Shown here piece by piece: positions 40,700 through 49,044 of a DNA stretch of 64,000 bases (the stretch's first letter is position 1; each line of letters starts with the position of its first letter). The notes under the pieces are model-generated. The model was not told the DNA's origin. It saw only the letters and a list, made by a program, of their open reading frames with translations, and searched no databases. The DNA comes from Telmatospirillum sp. (GTDB taxonomy: Bacteria > Pseudomonadota > Alphaproteobacteria > Rhodospirillales > Magnetospirillaceae), in the NCBI GenBank assembly GCA_009712185.1, contig WASQ01000136.1:17607-81606 (forward strand). The letters are read 5' to 3'. Position numbers and translations under genes: made by a program.

Positions 40700-42185
40700 T
40701 GATGGCGATTTGCCAGGTGTCAAGGGTCGTCCCCAATTGCAGGTCGAGGTTGGTGAGAGAGTTCAGATAGGCAATGAGCGCCGACAGAAGCGCGCTATCG
40801 GCATTCCGGAGATCGTTTTCGAAACTCAGGACCTGAAAGTTCGAGGACCGTCCGGCTTTCAGCCGTTCATTCTCGATGTCGATTTTCCTCTGCGACAGGT
40901 CACGGGCCTTGCGGGCCAGTTCAAGCTGGCGCCAGCGGATATGGATGTTGCGGACGGCATCCCGGGTGTTTTGTTCCAATTGCTGACGTAACGCCTCCAG
41001 TTGAAGTTCGGCATCCCTTTGCGCCACTGTCGCCGTGACCTCTCCCTGTTCCAGCGACAGGTCCGTCAGGGGAACGACCAGTTGCAGGCCGCCATAGACG
41101 CCGCTGTTGCGCCGGTCACCGGCCGATGATCCCGTCCGCCCGACCGTGCCGCCCCCGACCGCCGACAGGTCCCACAGGCGCTGGTCCTTCGCGACCGTGA
41201 CCACCACCCTGGCCCGTTCGATGGTCAGCAATTGGGCGAGATAGTCCGGCTGGTTATCGAAGGCGATGGCCAGTGCCCGTTCCGCATCGATGCGGAATTC
41301 GGTGGAGTCGAGGCGGTCCGCCGTCCTGATGTTGGCCCGCGGATCGACGGCAAGGGCCGTCAACAGCGCGAGGCGCGCGCTGTCCAATTGATTCTGGGCG
41401 TCCTCGACCGCGTATTCCTGCGTCGCCACGTCGGCCTCGGTCTGAACGATTTCGACATCGGCCATGCGTCCGGCCCGGATGAGGGCGCGGTTGACGTCCA
41501 GGAGACCGCGGGACCGGTCCAGCGCGTCCCGGGCGATCCGCAACTGCTCCTGGGCCCTCAGGAAATCGCGGTAGGTCAGGATGACGCCGCTGATCGTATT
41601 GCATAGCGTGAGCTTCAGGCGGAGGCGGTTGACCTGTTCGTCGATGCGGGCCATGCGGACGGCCGCGGTTCCGGCCTCGACGCCGCCCCCGCGCAAAAGC
41701 GGCTGGATCACCGAGATGTTGAGGGTCGAAGAGGTGGAAAAAATGCCGTCCTGCTGGTGCGCGTAGCTGTTGGGACCGGAGAGCGCGATCTGGGTTCCGA
41801 TGGGCGTGACCACCGTCACCACCGGGGTCAGGTCGGCCTTCTGGGAACTGAACCCGTTGGACCGGCCGGCGGTCGCCGATCCTGACAGGGAGAGATGCGG
41901 GGTGAACTGGTCCTCGGCCACCCGCAGAGTGAATTTCTGCGCGATTCTTTGCAGATAGGCGCTTTTGATCGCACGATTGTCACGCAGGGCGAGGGCGACC
42001 GCATCCTGAAGCGTCAGCGTGATCACCGGCCCTTCGGGCGGCGACGGGATGATGCCCCCGGGATTGCTCCCCGGGGGGCCGGCATTCCCGGAGGCGGCCA
42101 TCGCGTCCCCCGGAAACCCGGCACCGGAAGCAATCAGCGTGGCGGCTATGAACAGGGCGGCCCGGCAGGTCGAGCTCTGGCGCAT
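40689..42185 (-). CDS. TolC-family outer-membrane channel
   Basis: A 498-residue protein with a signal peptide (RAALFIAATLIASGAG...AMA). Two tandem outer-membrane efflux repeats follow, with long amphipathic helices (LTLQDAVALALRDNRAIKSAYL at the first helix; EQNTRDAVRNIHIRWRQLELARKARDL in the second repeat). The ATG at 42185 is preferred because it opens the signal peptide directly; an in-frame ATG at 42236 adds 17 residues. Neither has a strong ribosome-binding site. It is coupled to the adaptor gene downstream. Confidence 0.9.
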   Translation of the reverse strand: MRQSSTCRAALFIAATLIASGAGFPGDAMAASGNAGPPGSNPGGIIPSPPEGPVITLTLQDAVALALRDNRAIKSAYLQRIAQKFTLRVAEDQFTPHLSLSGSATAGRSNGFSSQKADLTPVVTVVTPIGTQIALSGPNSYAHQQDGIFSTSSTLNISVIQPLLRGGGVEAGTAAVRMARIDEQVNRLRLKLTLCNTISGVILTYRDFLRAQEQLRIARDALDRSRGLLDVNRALIRAGRMADVEIVQTEADVATQEYAVEDAQNQLDSARLALLTALAVDPRANIRTADRLDSTEFRIDAERALAIAFDNQPDYLAQLLTIERARVVVTVAKDQRLWDLSAVGGGTVGRTGSSAGDRRNSGVYGGLQLVVPLTDLSLEQGEVTATVAQRDAELQLEALRQQLEQNTRDAVRNIHIRWRQLELARKARDLSQRKIDIENERLKAGRSSNFQVLSFENDLRNADSALLSALIAYLNSLTNLDLQLGTTLDTWQIAINDG

Positions 42186-42308
42186 CAGGAACCGGTCTGG
42201 AATCGCGAAGGGGGCGTCGGCAGGATATACCACCATTTGTGAGCTATCGAAGTGAATTTACTCGTAGTAGTCATGGTCATCGGCGTGTCGCGGGAACGGG
42301 AGGAGGGA

Positions 42309-42590
42309 ATGGGAGACACCGGAAGAAGACCGCCCGAACCGGCCTGCGTCGGGGCGGCACCCCGCGCGACGCGGAGAACCGGTCCGACCCCGTTCCGGCT
42401 GTCGCGGGCCCTGGCGGTCGCGGTCGCATGCCTCCCGCTTCTGTCCTGTTCTGAACCGGAGGTGCTGACCCGTCCGGCGTCCGGCCCCACCATGCCGCCC
42501 TGGGACCATGTGCCGGTGGCCGCCTGTCTCGACCGGGCGGTCCCCTTGCCGGACGCGGGGGATAAGGAAGGGGGCGACTTGGGATGGTGA
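42309..42590 (+). CDS. Small putative lipoprotein on the opposite strand of the efflux operon
   Basis: A 93-residue candidate. The ATG at 42309 is preceded by a strong GGAGGAGGGA. Near residue 47 a hydrophobic stretch ends in LPLLSC, a lipobox-like sequence, followed by SEPEVLTRPASGPTMP. The region before the lipobox is unusually long and Arg/Pro-rich for a lipoprotein signal. The gene would sit alone on the plus strand between the permease and TolC genes, both minus. It may be spurious. Confidence 0.4.
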   Translation: MGDTGRRPPEPACVGAAPRATRRTGPTPFRLSRALAVAVACLPLLSCSEPEVLTRPASGPTMPPWDHVPVAACLDRAVPLPDAGDKEGGDLGW

Positions 42591-43808
42591 TCATTCGGCC
42601 CTGAGTGCCTCCATCGGATCCTGGCGGGCCGCCAAAGCCGCCGGATGATAACCGGACAGAACGCCGCCGACGCTGGCGACGCCCGCGCCCAGGGGGATGG
42701 CGGCCGGGGAGAAGACGAAACTCCATCCCGACAGATGGGCAAATCCCCAGGCGACCGCCATGCCGGCCAGCGCGCCGGCCAGACCGCCCGTCGCCGAAAG
42801 CACCAGCGCCTCGATCAGGAACATGGCCCGGATATCGCCGGCCCTGGCGCCGACGGCCATGCGCAATCCGATCTCGCGTCGCCGTTCCATGACACCCATC
42901 AACATCACATTCATCACGCCGATCCCGCCGACCAGCAGGGAAATGCCGCCGATGCCGGCGAAAAGCCGGGTGAACAGGCCGGCTTGCCGTTCCATTCCCT
43001 CGATCAACTGGCGGGCGGTGCGCACGGCCACGGCATGCCCACGGGCGCGGGCGTCGAAATAGCGGGCAACCCGATTGGCCGTTTCGGTCGGATCGGCGTC
43101 GGGCGCCACCCGCAGGACGATCGTCGTGATGACGGGGGAGGCCAGGACGCGCCGGGTGCTGTCCAGGGGAAGCAGGATGGTCTCGTTGAAATCGACCGGG
43201 ATCAGCGGGTTGATGGTCATGTCCGGCAACAGGCCGATGACGGTGAGGAACGTGTCCTCCACGCGGATCCGGTCGCCGGGGGCCAGAGGTCTCCCGGGAG
43301 GGGCGAGCTTGCGGGCCAGCGCGGCACCGACGACGGCGAATGGCGCCCCATTGTCATAGTCGGACAGGAACCGTCCGGTCGCGACCCCCAGCCGGGCGAC
43401 CCGGGCAAGCGACGGCGTCGTGCCCAGAATGCTGCCGCACGATGCCCTGCCGCCGGCCGCCATGCGGGTGCCCGACAGGATCAATGGCGCCGCGGCGCCG
43501 CCCTCGGGAAGGGCGCGCGGCAACCGGGCGGCGTCGGCCGCGTCATAGCCCCCCGGTCGCCCGCCGTCCCCGGCCCCGGCCGGCTGTTCGGCGACCACCA
43601 GATCGGTTCCCATGGCCTTGAACTGGTCCAGGGCTTCTTGTCCGGCATTGCCGCCCACATTGATCAGCGCGACCACCGAGGCGGTGCCGATCACGATCCC
43701 CAGCAGCGCCAGCGCCGACCGTCTGCGGACCGCCCACAGATTGGCGAACGCCTCATGGACAAGCGGCAGCAGGAGAGACCCCGTACGGTCCCGATGCCGC
43801 GCGGTCAC
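42591..43808 (-). CDS. MacB-like ABC transporter permease (FtsX/MacB fold)
   Basis: A 405-residue protein starting with a GTG that overlaps the ATPase stop (GTGA). The first membrane helix RRRSALALLGIVIGTASVVALINVG leads into a large periplasmic MacB-PCD-type domain (about 50-270). Three C-terminal helices follow, with the signature LVGGIGVMNVMLMGVMERRREIGLRMAVGA. With the separate ATPase, adaptor and TolC genes this forms a tripartite exporter. It is shorter than MacB because the ATPase is a separate gene. Confidence 0.92.
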   Translation of the reverse strand: MTARHRDRTGSLLLPLVHEAFANLWAVRRRSALALLGIVIGTASVVALINVGGNAGQEALDQFKAMGTDLVVAEQPAGAGDGGRPGGYDAADAARLPRALPEGGAAAPLILSGTRMAAGGRASCGSILGTTPSLARVARLGVATGRFLSDYDNGAPFAVVGAALARKLAPPGRPLAPGDRIRVEDTFLTVIGLLPDMTINPLIPVDFNETILLPLDSTRRVLASPVITTIVLRVAPDADPTETANRVARYFDARARGHAVAVRTARQLIEGMERQAGLFTRLFAGIGGISLLVGGIGVMNVMLMGVMERRREIGLRMAVGARAGDIRAMFLIEALVLSATGGLAGALAGMAVAWGFAHLSGWSFVFSPAAIPLGAGVASVGGVLSGYHPAALAARQDPMEALRAE

Positions 43809-44536
43809 GGCCGTCCTCTTTCCGCGGGGACCGGGACAGCGGTATCGAGGACGGGGCGGCTGTCCTCGCAGAGGCGTCCGTCGCTGATGACGATGCGACG
43901 CCGGCAGGTCGCGGCAATGGACGGGTCGTGGGTGACAATGACGACCGTCACCCCGTCCCCGGCATTCAGCCGGGTCAGGATGGTCATGATCTCCTCCGCC
44001 GACCGGCTGTCCAGATTGCCGGTCGGCTCGTCCGCCAGCAGAACCGATGGGCGGCCGACCAGTGCCCGGGCAATGGCGGTCCGTTGCCGCTGGCCGCCCG
44101 ACAGTTCCGCCGGCCGGTGATGGCGGCGGTGCGCCAGACCGACCTGTTCCAGCCGGGCGTCGGCCTCGGCCAGCGCCACCGGCCGGGGCGTTCCACGATA
44201 GAGCAGGGGCAAAGCCACATTGTCCCGGGCGGTCAAACGGGGAAGCAGGTGGAAGGCCTGGAAGACAAAGCCGATGTCCCGGTTGCGGATGCCGGCCAGA
44301 TCGTCGGCCGGAGCGGCGGTGAGGTCGCGCCCCCGGAACAGCAGCCGGCCGCCGCTCGGGCGGTCGAGCAGGCCCATCAGCGCCATCAGCGTGCTTTTCC
44401 CGGACCCCGATGCCCCCATGATCGCGCAAAGCTCGCCGTGATCGAGCGTCAGCGAGATCGCGCGCAGGACCGGAACGGCCTTGGCCCCTTGCCCGAACGT
44501 CTTCGAAACCGCCTCAAGCTGGAACAGGGAGGTCAC
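43805..44536 (-). CDS. MacB/LolD-type ABC transporter ATPase
   Basis: A 243-residue ATPase. Walker A is GASGSGKST near residue 41, the Q-loop is FVFQAFHLL, the signature is LSGGQRQR near 143, and Walker B is VLLADEPTGNLDS. The start is a GTG at 44536 with AAGGA upstream. It is first in the operon and coupled to the permease. The cargo is unknown; the nearby synthetase product or a peptide are possible. Confidence 0.93.
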   Translation of the reverse strand: MTSLFQLEAVSKTFGQGAKAVPVLRAISLTLDHGELCAIMGASGSGKSTLMALMGLLDRPSGGRLLFRGRDLTAAPADDLAGIRNRDIGFVFQAFHLLPRLTARDNVALPLLYRGTPRPVALAEADARLEQVGLAHRRHHRPAELSGGQRQRTAIARALVGRPSVLLADEPTGNLDSRSAEEIMTILTRLNAGDGVTVVIVTHDPSIAATCRRRIVISDGRLCEDSRPVLDTAVPVPAERGRP

Positions 44537-44956
44537 GGGCCCATCCTTATGGCGTCAACGCGCGCATAAATTGATGTTGCAAGAATTAATGAAATTAAAA
44601 ATAAATACACCGAGAGTGACAGACAGAGATGGCATGCATGGATTATACGTCGGATATTCAGGAAAAAGTCACAAGCAAAATAACATCTATTACGTTCTTC
44701 CATAGGCTGTATTATTTGTATTCATCCCGCATTATTGCATGAGATGTGGTTGGTTATACGGATGGATTAGTGCTTATCCATGCGTTGACTCCCCCGGTTG
44801 GCAAAGACATGGTGACAATCATTCGGCTTCTAAAATACATCATAACACACGTTAAAAGTGTGTTGTGGGGCCGTGAAGCGGCCGCGCCCGCAGGGCCGGA
44901 ACGGACCGGTAGGCCTGGTCGTCGGACGCCGACAACTGACTGTGGAGGAGATGAGA
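44537..44956. other. AT-rich spacer with an inverted repeat
   Basis: No gene is supported in these 420 bases. The first 300 are AT-rich. AACACAC-gttaaaa-GTGTGTT (about 44845-44865) is a perfect inverted repeat that lies roughly 90 bases before the secreted-protein gene, and is a candidate operator or leader hairpin. The promoters of the divergent ATPase gene and the secreted-protein gene should both be here. Confidence 0.5.
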
Positions 44957-45379
44957 ATGTCTGTAAGCGCGTTGTTGTCACGCATTCGGAACGGAGCCCT
45001 CGTCGCCGGCGCCGTGATCGTCGGAACGGCCGCCGTGGCCCAGGCCGCGACCGTTCAGTTCACGGTGACGAACCAGTCGGGTGGAACGATCACCCTCGAC
45101 ACCTCAAGCTGCACCAGCGGTTATGCCTCGGCGCCGTTTTCCATCTCTAATGGAAGCACGGCCACCTTCTCCGGCACGACGACCGATTCGACCACCCTCT
45201 GTACGGTCCGCTATCAGAAAGGAAACCTGGGCTGCCAGTTCCAGGTGCAGGTCAGCAATTTCGGCGGATTTGCGTCCACCAATGCCTACAAGGGATCGGG
45301 CGGCAAACCGGTCTGCACGAAGTCTGGGGAAGGCAACCCCCAGCCAGGAAACTATTACGGCGTGTTCTCGATGCAGTGA
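44957..45379 (+). CDS. Small secreted Cys-containing protein of unknown function
   Basis: A 140-residue protein with a clear Sec signal peptide (residues 1-30, ending AAVAQA). The mature part of about 110 residues is rich in Thr, Ser and Gly, looks beta-stranded, and has four cysteines (SSCTSG, TLCTVR, LGCQFQ, PVCTKS), enough for two disulfides. GGAGGAG lies six bases before the ATG at 44957. It appears monocistronic, followed by a strong hairpin element. I do not recognise the family. Confidence 0.72.
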   Translation: MSVSALLSRIRNGALVAGAVIVGTAAVAQAATVQFTVTNQSGGTITLDTSSCTSGYASAPFSISNGSTATFSGTTTDSTTLCTVRYQKGNLGCQFQVQVSNFGGFASTNAYKGSGGKPVCTKSGEGNPQPGNYYGVFSMQ

Positions 45380-45383
45380 AGCC

Positions 45384-45499
45384 GGCCTGCGCTGATCGGA
45401 ACGGATCGGTGCAGGTCTCATGCGGCCGTGTGCCGGGTTTCTCCGAAACCTTCGGGTCAGCCAACCGGCGATGAGCCATCCTCATCGCCGGTTGGTACA
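45384..45499 (+). repeat. Dispersed hairpin element A, full copy
   Basis: Starts GCCTGCGCTGATCGGAACGG, passes through GGGTTTCTCCGA and ends with the perfect 15-bp hairpin CCAACCGGCGATGAG/CTCATCGCCGGTTGG (45462-45496). A second copy lies inverted at 57914-58032. The hairpin follows the secreted-protein gene and may also act as its terminator. Confidence 0.85.
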
Positions 45500-45542
45500 C
45501 GTTTGTGAAAAAAACGGGGACATCGGCCACCGTACCGGTGAT

Positions 45543-45600
45543 CAGCCAAAGCCGATGGTCAGTACTGCCGCCGCTTTCCGGAGTCTGAACAACTCCGCCG
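45543..45600 (+). repeat. Degenerate fragment of dispersed repeat B
   Basis: AGCCAAAGCCGATGGTCAGTACTGCCGCCGCTTT resembles the core of the copies at 26401, 37711 and 50160. The tail repeats are absent. It lies just after the 3' end of the porin gene. Confidence 0.4.
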
Positions 45601-45614
45601 CCGGATCGCCCTTG

Positions 45615-47066
45615 TCAGAAGCTGTATTTCACGCTGCCCTCGATCCGCTGCGCGGTGCCCTGGTTGGCCGATGTGCCGTTGACGTCCTGGACCCGGCGCG
45701 AGGTCTTGACCTGACCGAAAATATATTCCAGCCCGACGGCGGCCGACGGCCAGGGGCGCCAGATCAGGTTCGCGTGAACCGAGGTCAGGCTCTTGATCGG
45801 TTCCAGGGTATCGCCCGCCGGAGTGGTGAAATGGTCATAGCCATAGGCGACATTGCTGCGCCATGCGGGTGCCCAGTAATGGGTGTAGCCGACCACACCG
45901 CCCCAGATGTCGATCGGCCGGATGCTGTTGTTGACCAGAACCGCCGAAACGCCCTGGCCCTGTTCCAGATAGCGGCCGATCCCGTTGCCGTCCACGGTCT
46001 GGAACACCAGTTGGTCCTTACCGATGGTTTTGATGCCGACACCGGCCAGGACGCCATAGACCAGTTTGTCGGGATGCTTGCCGGGCAGGCCGGAGTCGCT
46101 GGCCAGATAGCGCCCCAGGGCCGCGAACCCGAGATGGCCCCAGGAGGTGTCGACGGTGTAACGGGCCACCAGATCCGGCGCGCGGTCGATATGGTTGTCG
46201 GCGGTGGTGCTGGTCAGATCGCCCGACGGGCTTTGAATGGCAAAATCGAGATTGCCGGTGGGCAGTTTCTGCGTATAGCGCAACTGCGGCAGGCGGACCG
46301 CGGCCCAGCCGACGGGACCGTTGAAGTCGAGCGTCTCGGGGCCGGCGGTGTCGAGATCGGTGAAGGTCGACCATGTCTGACCGGCCAGCCAGGGGCCGGC
46401 GCTGAGATAGGCATGACGCAGGCGGAACAGGTTGCCGCCGCCGACGTTGTAGAAGTCGCCCTCGAAAAATGTCTTCACGTCGCCGATGCCGTCCGCGTGG
46501 GTCAGCGTCGCCAGATTGATGCGCGACTCCTGCGCCGACACATTCACCTGGCCGCTGCGGTGGGACGCCGCCGAATGATCGAGCGGGATGGCTGTGAAGT
46601 CGGTCGCGGTCTTGGTGAAGGCGCTGGAGCCGATATTGCCCTTCACATCGTCGACGATGTCGAGTTTGGCATAGCCCCCCACCTTGAAGGCGGTGTTGGT
46701 TCCAGGCACCGCCAGATAACCGGCCGGCGCTGCGGGAGAGGCCGGCGCGGCGGCCGGGACCGTCTCCTGTTTCCGCGCCAGGACCTGTTGCTGCGCTTCC
46801 ACCTTTTCCAGCGTGCGGCTCTGGTTCTGGACTTCCGACCCCTGCGCCGTGACCTGCTGCTTCTGGTCTTTGACCTGGGCCTTCAGGTCGTCCACCTGGG
46901 CCTTCAGGTCATGGACCTGTTTTTTCTCCTCCGCGACCTGGGACTTCAATTCGCGGATCAGCGCCTTCAGATCGCTGAGATCGTCGGCCTGCGCGGGCAA
47001 GGCCGTGACGGCGGCGCCGACACCCAGAACCACGGCGGAAAGCAGCCTTTTTTTGTCATCAATCAA
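45615..47066 (-). CDS. DcaP-like trimeric porin with N-terminal coiled coil
   Basis: A 483-residue outer-membrane porin. A signal peptide ends near LPAQA. A heptad-rich coiled coil follows (about 33-95, with repeated VDDLKAQV/VHDLKAQV), then a beta-barrel that begins FKVGGYAKLDIV and ends in a C-terminal aromatic residue (VKYSF). This layout is that of DcaP-type porins, which take up small organic acids or peptides. The TTG at 47066 is preferred because GGAG lies eight bases upstream and the signal peptide follows directly. Confidence 0.85.
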   Translation of the reverse strand: MIDDKKRLLSAVVLGVGAAVTALPAQADDLSDLKALIRELKSQVAEEKKQVHDLKAQVDDLKAQVKDQKQQVTAQGSEVQNQSRTLEKVEAQQQVLARKQETVPAAAPASPAAPAGYLAVPGTNTAFKVGGYAKLDIVDDVKGNIGSSAFTKTATDFTAIPLDHSAASHRSGQVNVSAQESRINLATLTHADGIGDVKTFFEGDFYNVGGGNLFRLRHAYLSAGPWLAGQTWSTFTDLDTAGPETLDFNGPVGWAAVRLPQLRYTQKLPTGNLDFAIQSPSGDLTSTTADNHIDRAPDLVARYTVDTSWGHLGFAALGRYLASDSGLPGKHPDKLVYGVLAGVGIKTIGKDQLVFQTVDGNGIGRYLEQGQGVSAVLVNNSIRPIDIWGGVVGYTHYWAPAWRSNVAYGYDHFTTPAGDTLEPIKSLTSVHANLIWRPWPSAAVGLEYIFGQVKTSRRVQDVNGTSANQGTAQRIEGSVKYSF

Positions 47067-47338
47067 TTCACATCTCCTGCCATTGCATGCTTCGGCCCCC
47101 CTGGACGCGAAGCGGTAAATCCGGTCCTGGCCCTGCGGGCGGCGCGTCGGGGCCACCGGCAGGGGGAGGACATCGCATCTGGTGCGGACGGAACGGGGTC
47201 CGGCCGGATGGATGGCGGCGGACGTGAATGGATGGGGAAATGCTAATATTTCCTCGGTTATTATTTTGATATCTAAAAATATTAATCATGGGAGACGCCA
47301 TCATCATTGAGTAATGATACCGATGCTGTCGATTCTGA
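47067..47338. other. Spacer between porin and amino-acid permease genes
   Basis: About 270 bases without a gene. The AT-rich part (47230-47300) contains GGAAAT-gctaat-ATTTCC, a perfect inverted repeat that may be an operator for the porin gene. Confidence 0.4.
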
Positions 47339-48037
47339 CTATCTGTCGCGATGTCCATAGGACAAATGGCGGGAACTATGACGTTCCAGCCAGAACTGAA
47401 GATGTTCGAACAGCCCGGACATCAGCCAGTAAAGCGATGCCGCGGCCAGATACATGGCGAAGATCTGGTAGGTGCGGGCGGTAATCAATTGCGCCTGCCG
47501 GAACAGTTCCGGCACCTGGATGGTGGCGGCCAGGGCGGTGTCTTTCAGCAGGCTCATGAAGCTGTTGCCGAGCGGCGGAACCGCGATCCGGACCGCCTGG
47601 GGCAGAACGATCAGCGCCATGGACAGGGCCGGCGTCATCCCGAGAGCTGCCGCCGCCTCGGTCTGGCCCCGTTCCACCGCGGAGATCGCCGACCGCCAGA
47701 TTTCGGCGGTATAGCCCCCCGTATTGAGGGAAAAGCCGATCAGGGCGGACGGGATGGGGTCGAGATTGATCCCCAGTTGCGGCAGGCCGTAGTAGATCAC
47801 GAAAAGCTGGACCAGAAGCGGCGTCCCGCGGATGAAGGACACATAGAAGCGCGCGATGGCACTGAAAGCGCGGATCCGCGACCGGCGCATCAGGGCCAGT
47901 CCGAATCCCAGGATCAGGCCGGGCAGCATGGAGCCGACCGCCAGACCGAGAGTGGTGACGGCGCCCCTGATCAGGAAAGGCGCCGATTGCCAGACCAGGG
48001 TGGCGGCCGTGGTGAGGACGGTGTCGGCCGGGCTCAC
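47339..48037 (-). CDS. Polar amino-acid (cystine-type) ABC transporter permease
   Basis: About 232 residues with five membrane helices. The HisM/TcyL-type signature AAAALGMTPALSMALIVLPQAVRIAVPPLGN is near residue 140, and RGTPLLVQLFVIYYGLP is near 72. The GTG at 48037 overlaps the stop of the binding-protein gene (GTGA); an ATG at 48061 is the alternative. With the upstream binding protein it forms a FliY/TcyL-like cystine importer. The ATPase gene is not in the window. Confidence 0.9.
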   Translation of the reverse strand: MSPADTVLTTAATLVWQSAPFLIRGAVTTLGLAVGSMLPGLILGFGLALMRRSRIRAFSAIARFYVSFIRGTPLLVQLFVIYYGLPQLGINLDPIPSALIGFSLNTGGYTAEIWRSAISAVERGQTEAAAALGMTPALSMALIVLPQAVRIAVPPLGNSFMSLLKDTALAATIQVPELFRQAQLITARTYQIFAMYLAAASLYWLMSGLFEHLQFWLERHSSRHLSYGHRDR

Positions 48038-48876
48038 CGGGTCACGTCGCTTGCGAACCATTTTTCCGAGAGGCGCGCCAGCGTGCCGTCGGCCCGAAGC
48101 TCCTCCAGGGCCCGGTCGATGGCTCCGCGCAGGGCGTCCTGGTCCCGGCGCAGGGCGATCGCCTGTTCCTGGCGGGCGAACGGTTCTCCGGCGGCGACGA
48201 TGCGGCCGTCGTACTGGCGGACAAGATTGGCGACGATCAGCCGGTCGTTGAGGACGGCGTCGACGCGTCCGGCCAGCAGATCCTGGTTGCGCGACGCGTC
48301 GTCGTCATAGGTCCGGATGTCGGCGGCCGGGACATTGGCCTTCAGCCATTGTTCGTAATTGGTGCCGAGGACGACGCCGACCTTGTGTCCGGCCAGATCC
48401 TGGGGCCGGGTGATCCGGGTCTCATCACCACGGCGCGTGATGATCTGAAGGCCGGAGATCGTGTAAGGCTTGCTGAAGGCGTATTTTTGTTGCCGTTCCG
48501 GCGTCACCGTCACCTGATTGATCACGACGTCGAACCGGTCCGCCTCCAGCGCGGCGAGGATGCCATCCCATTTGGTCGGCTGAAACCCGGCGCGAACCCC
48601 CAGCCTCGCCGCCAGCGCATTGGCGACATCGATCTCGAATCCGACCAGTTCGCCTTTCTCGTTCTGGTAATTGAAGGGGGGGTAGGTGCCCTCCAGTCCG
48701 ACCCGAAGGACGCCGTTCTCTTTGATCCGCGACAGTTCGTCCCCGGCGGCCCGTGACGGGGACGGGAAAAACAGCGTGGAGAGCCCCAGCAGGGCCAGCG
48801 CGCACATCAGGCGCGCGACGAGGTTCGTCCTGGTCGAGGCACGCCGGCTGGCCGGCGCGTGGAAAGGCGTGATCAT
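48034..48876 (-). CDS. Periplasmic cystine-type amino-acid binding protein
   Basis: A 280-residue family 3 solute-binding protein with a signal peptide (about 1-43). The mature start DELSRIKENGVLRVGLEGTYPPFNYQNEKGELVGFEIDVANAL is very close in style to TcyJ/FliY, the cystine-binding protein. AGGAG lies seven bases before the ATG. It is coupled to the permease gene downstream. Confidence 0.9.
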   Translation of the reverse strand: MITPFHAPASRRASTRTNLVARLMCALALLGLSTLFFPSPSRAAGDELSRIKENGVLRVGLEGTYPPFNYQNEKGELVGFEIDVANALAARLGVRAGFQPTKWDGILAALEADRFDVVINQVTVTPERQQKYAFSKPYTISGLQIITRRGDETRITRPQDLAGHKVGVVLGTNYEQWLKANVPAADIRTYDDDASRNQDLLAGRVDAVLNDRLIVANLVRQYDGRIVAAGEPFARQEQAIALRRDQDALRGAIDRALEELRADGTLARLSEKWFASDVTR

Positions 48877-49044
48877 GAAAATCTCCTCGAAGGGGAGGGG
48901 GTCGGGAAAGGTATGGAACGGCCGGCGCCCGTCCCGGGGCCGGCCGGGGGCCGGTTCCCGGATGTTTCCGGGAGAACCCGTCCATTGGACCGGGGATGAT
49001 CCGGGAGACGGCCCCGGATCATCCCTCTGATCCCGCCTTCCGGA

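Noticed and set aside
45420-47246. Plus-strand open frame of 608 codons
   Set aside because: It is an antisense shadow of the DcaP-like porin; the minus-strand product has a signal peptide, coiled coil and barrel.
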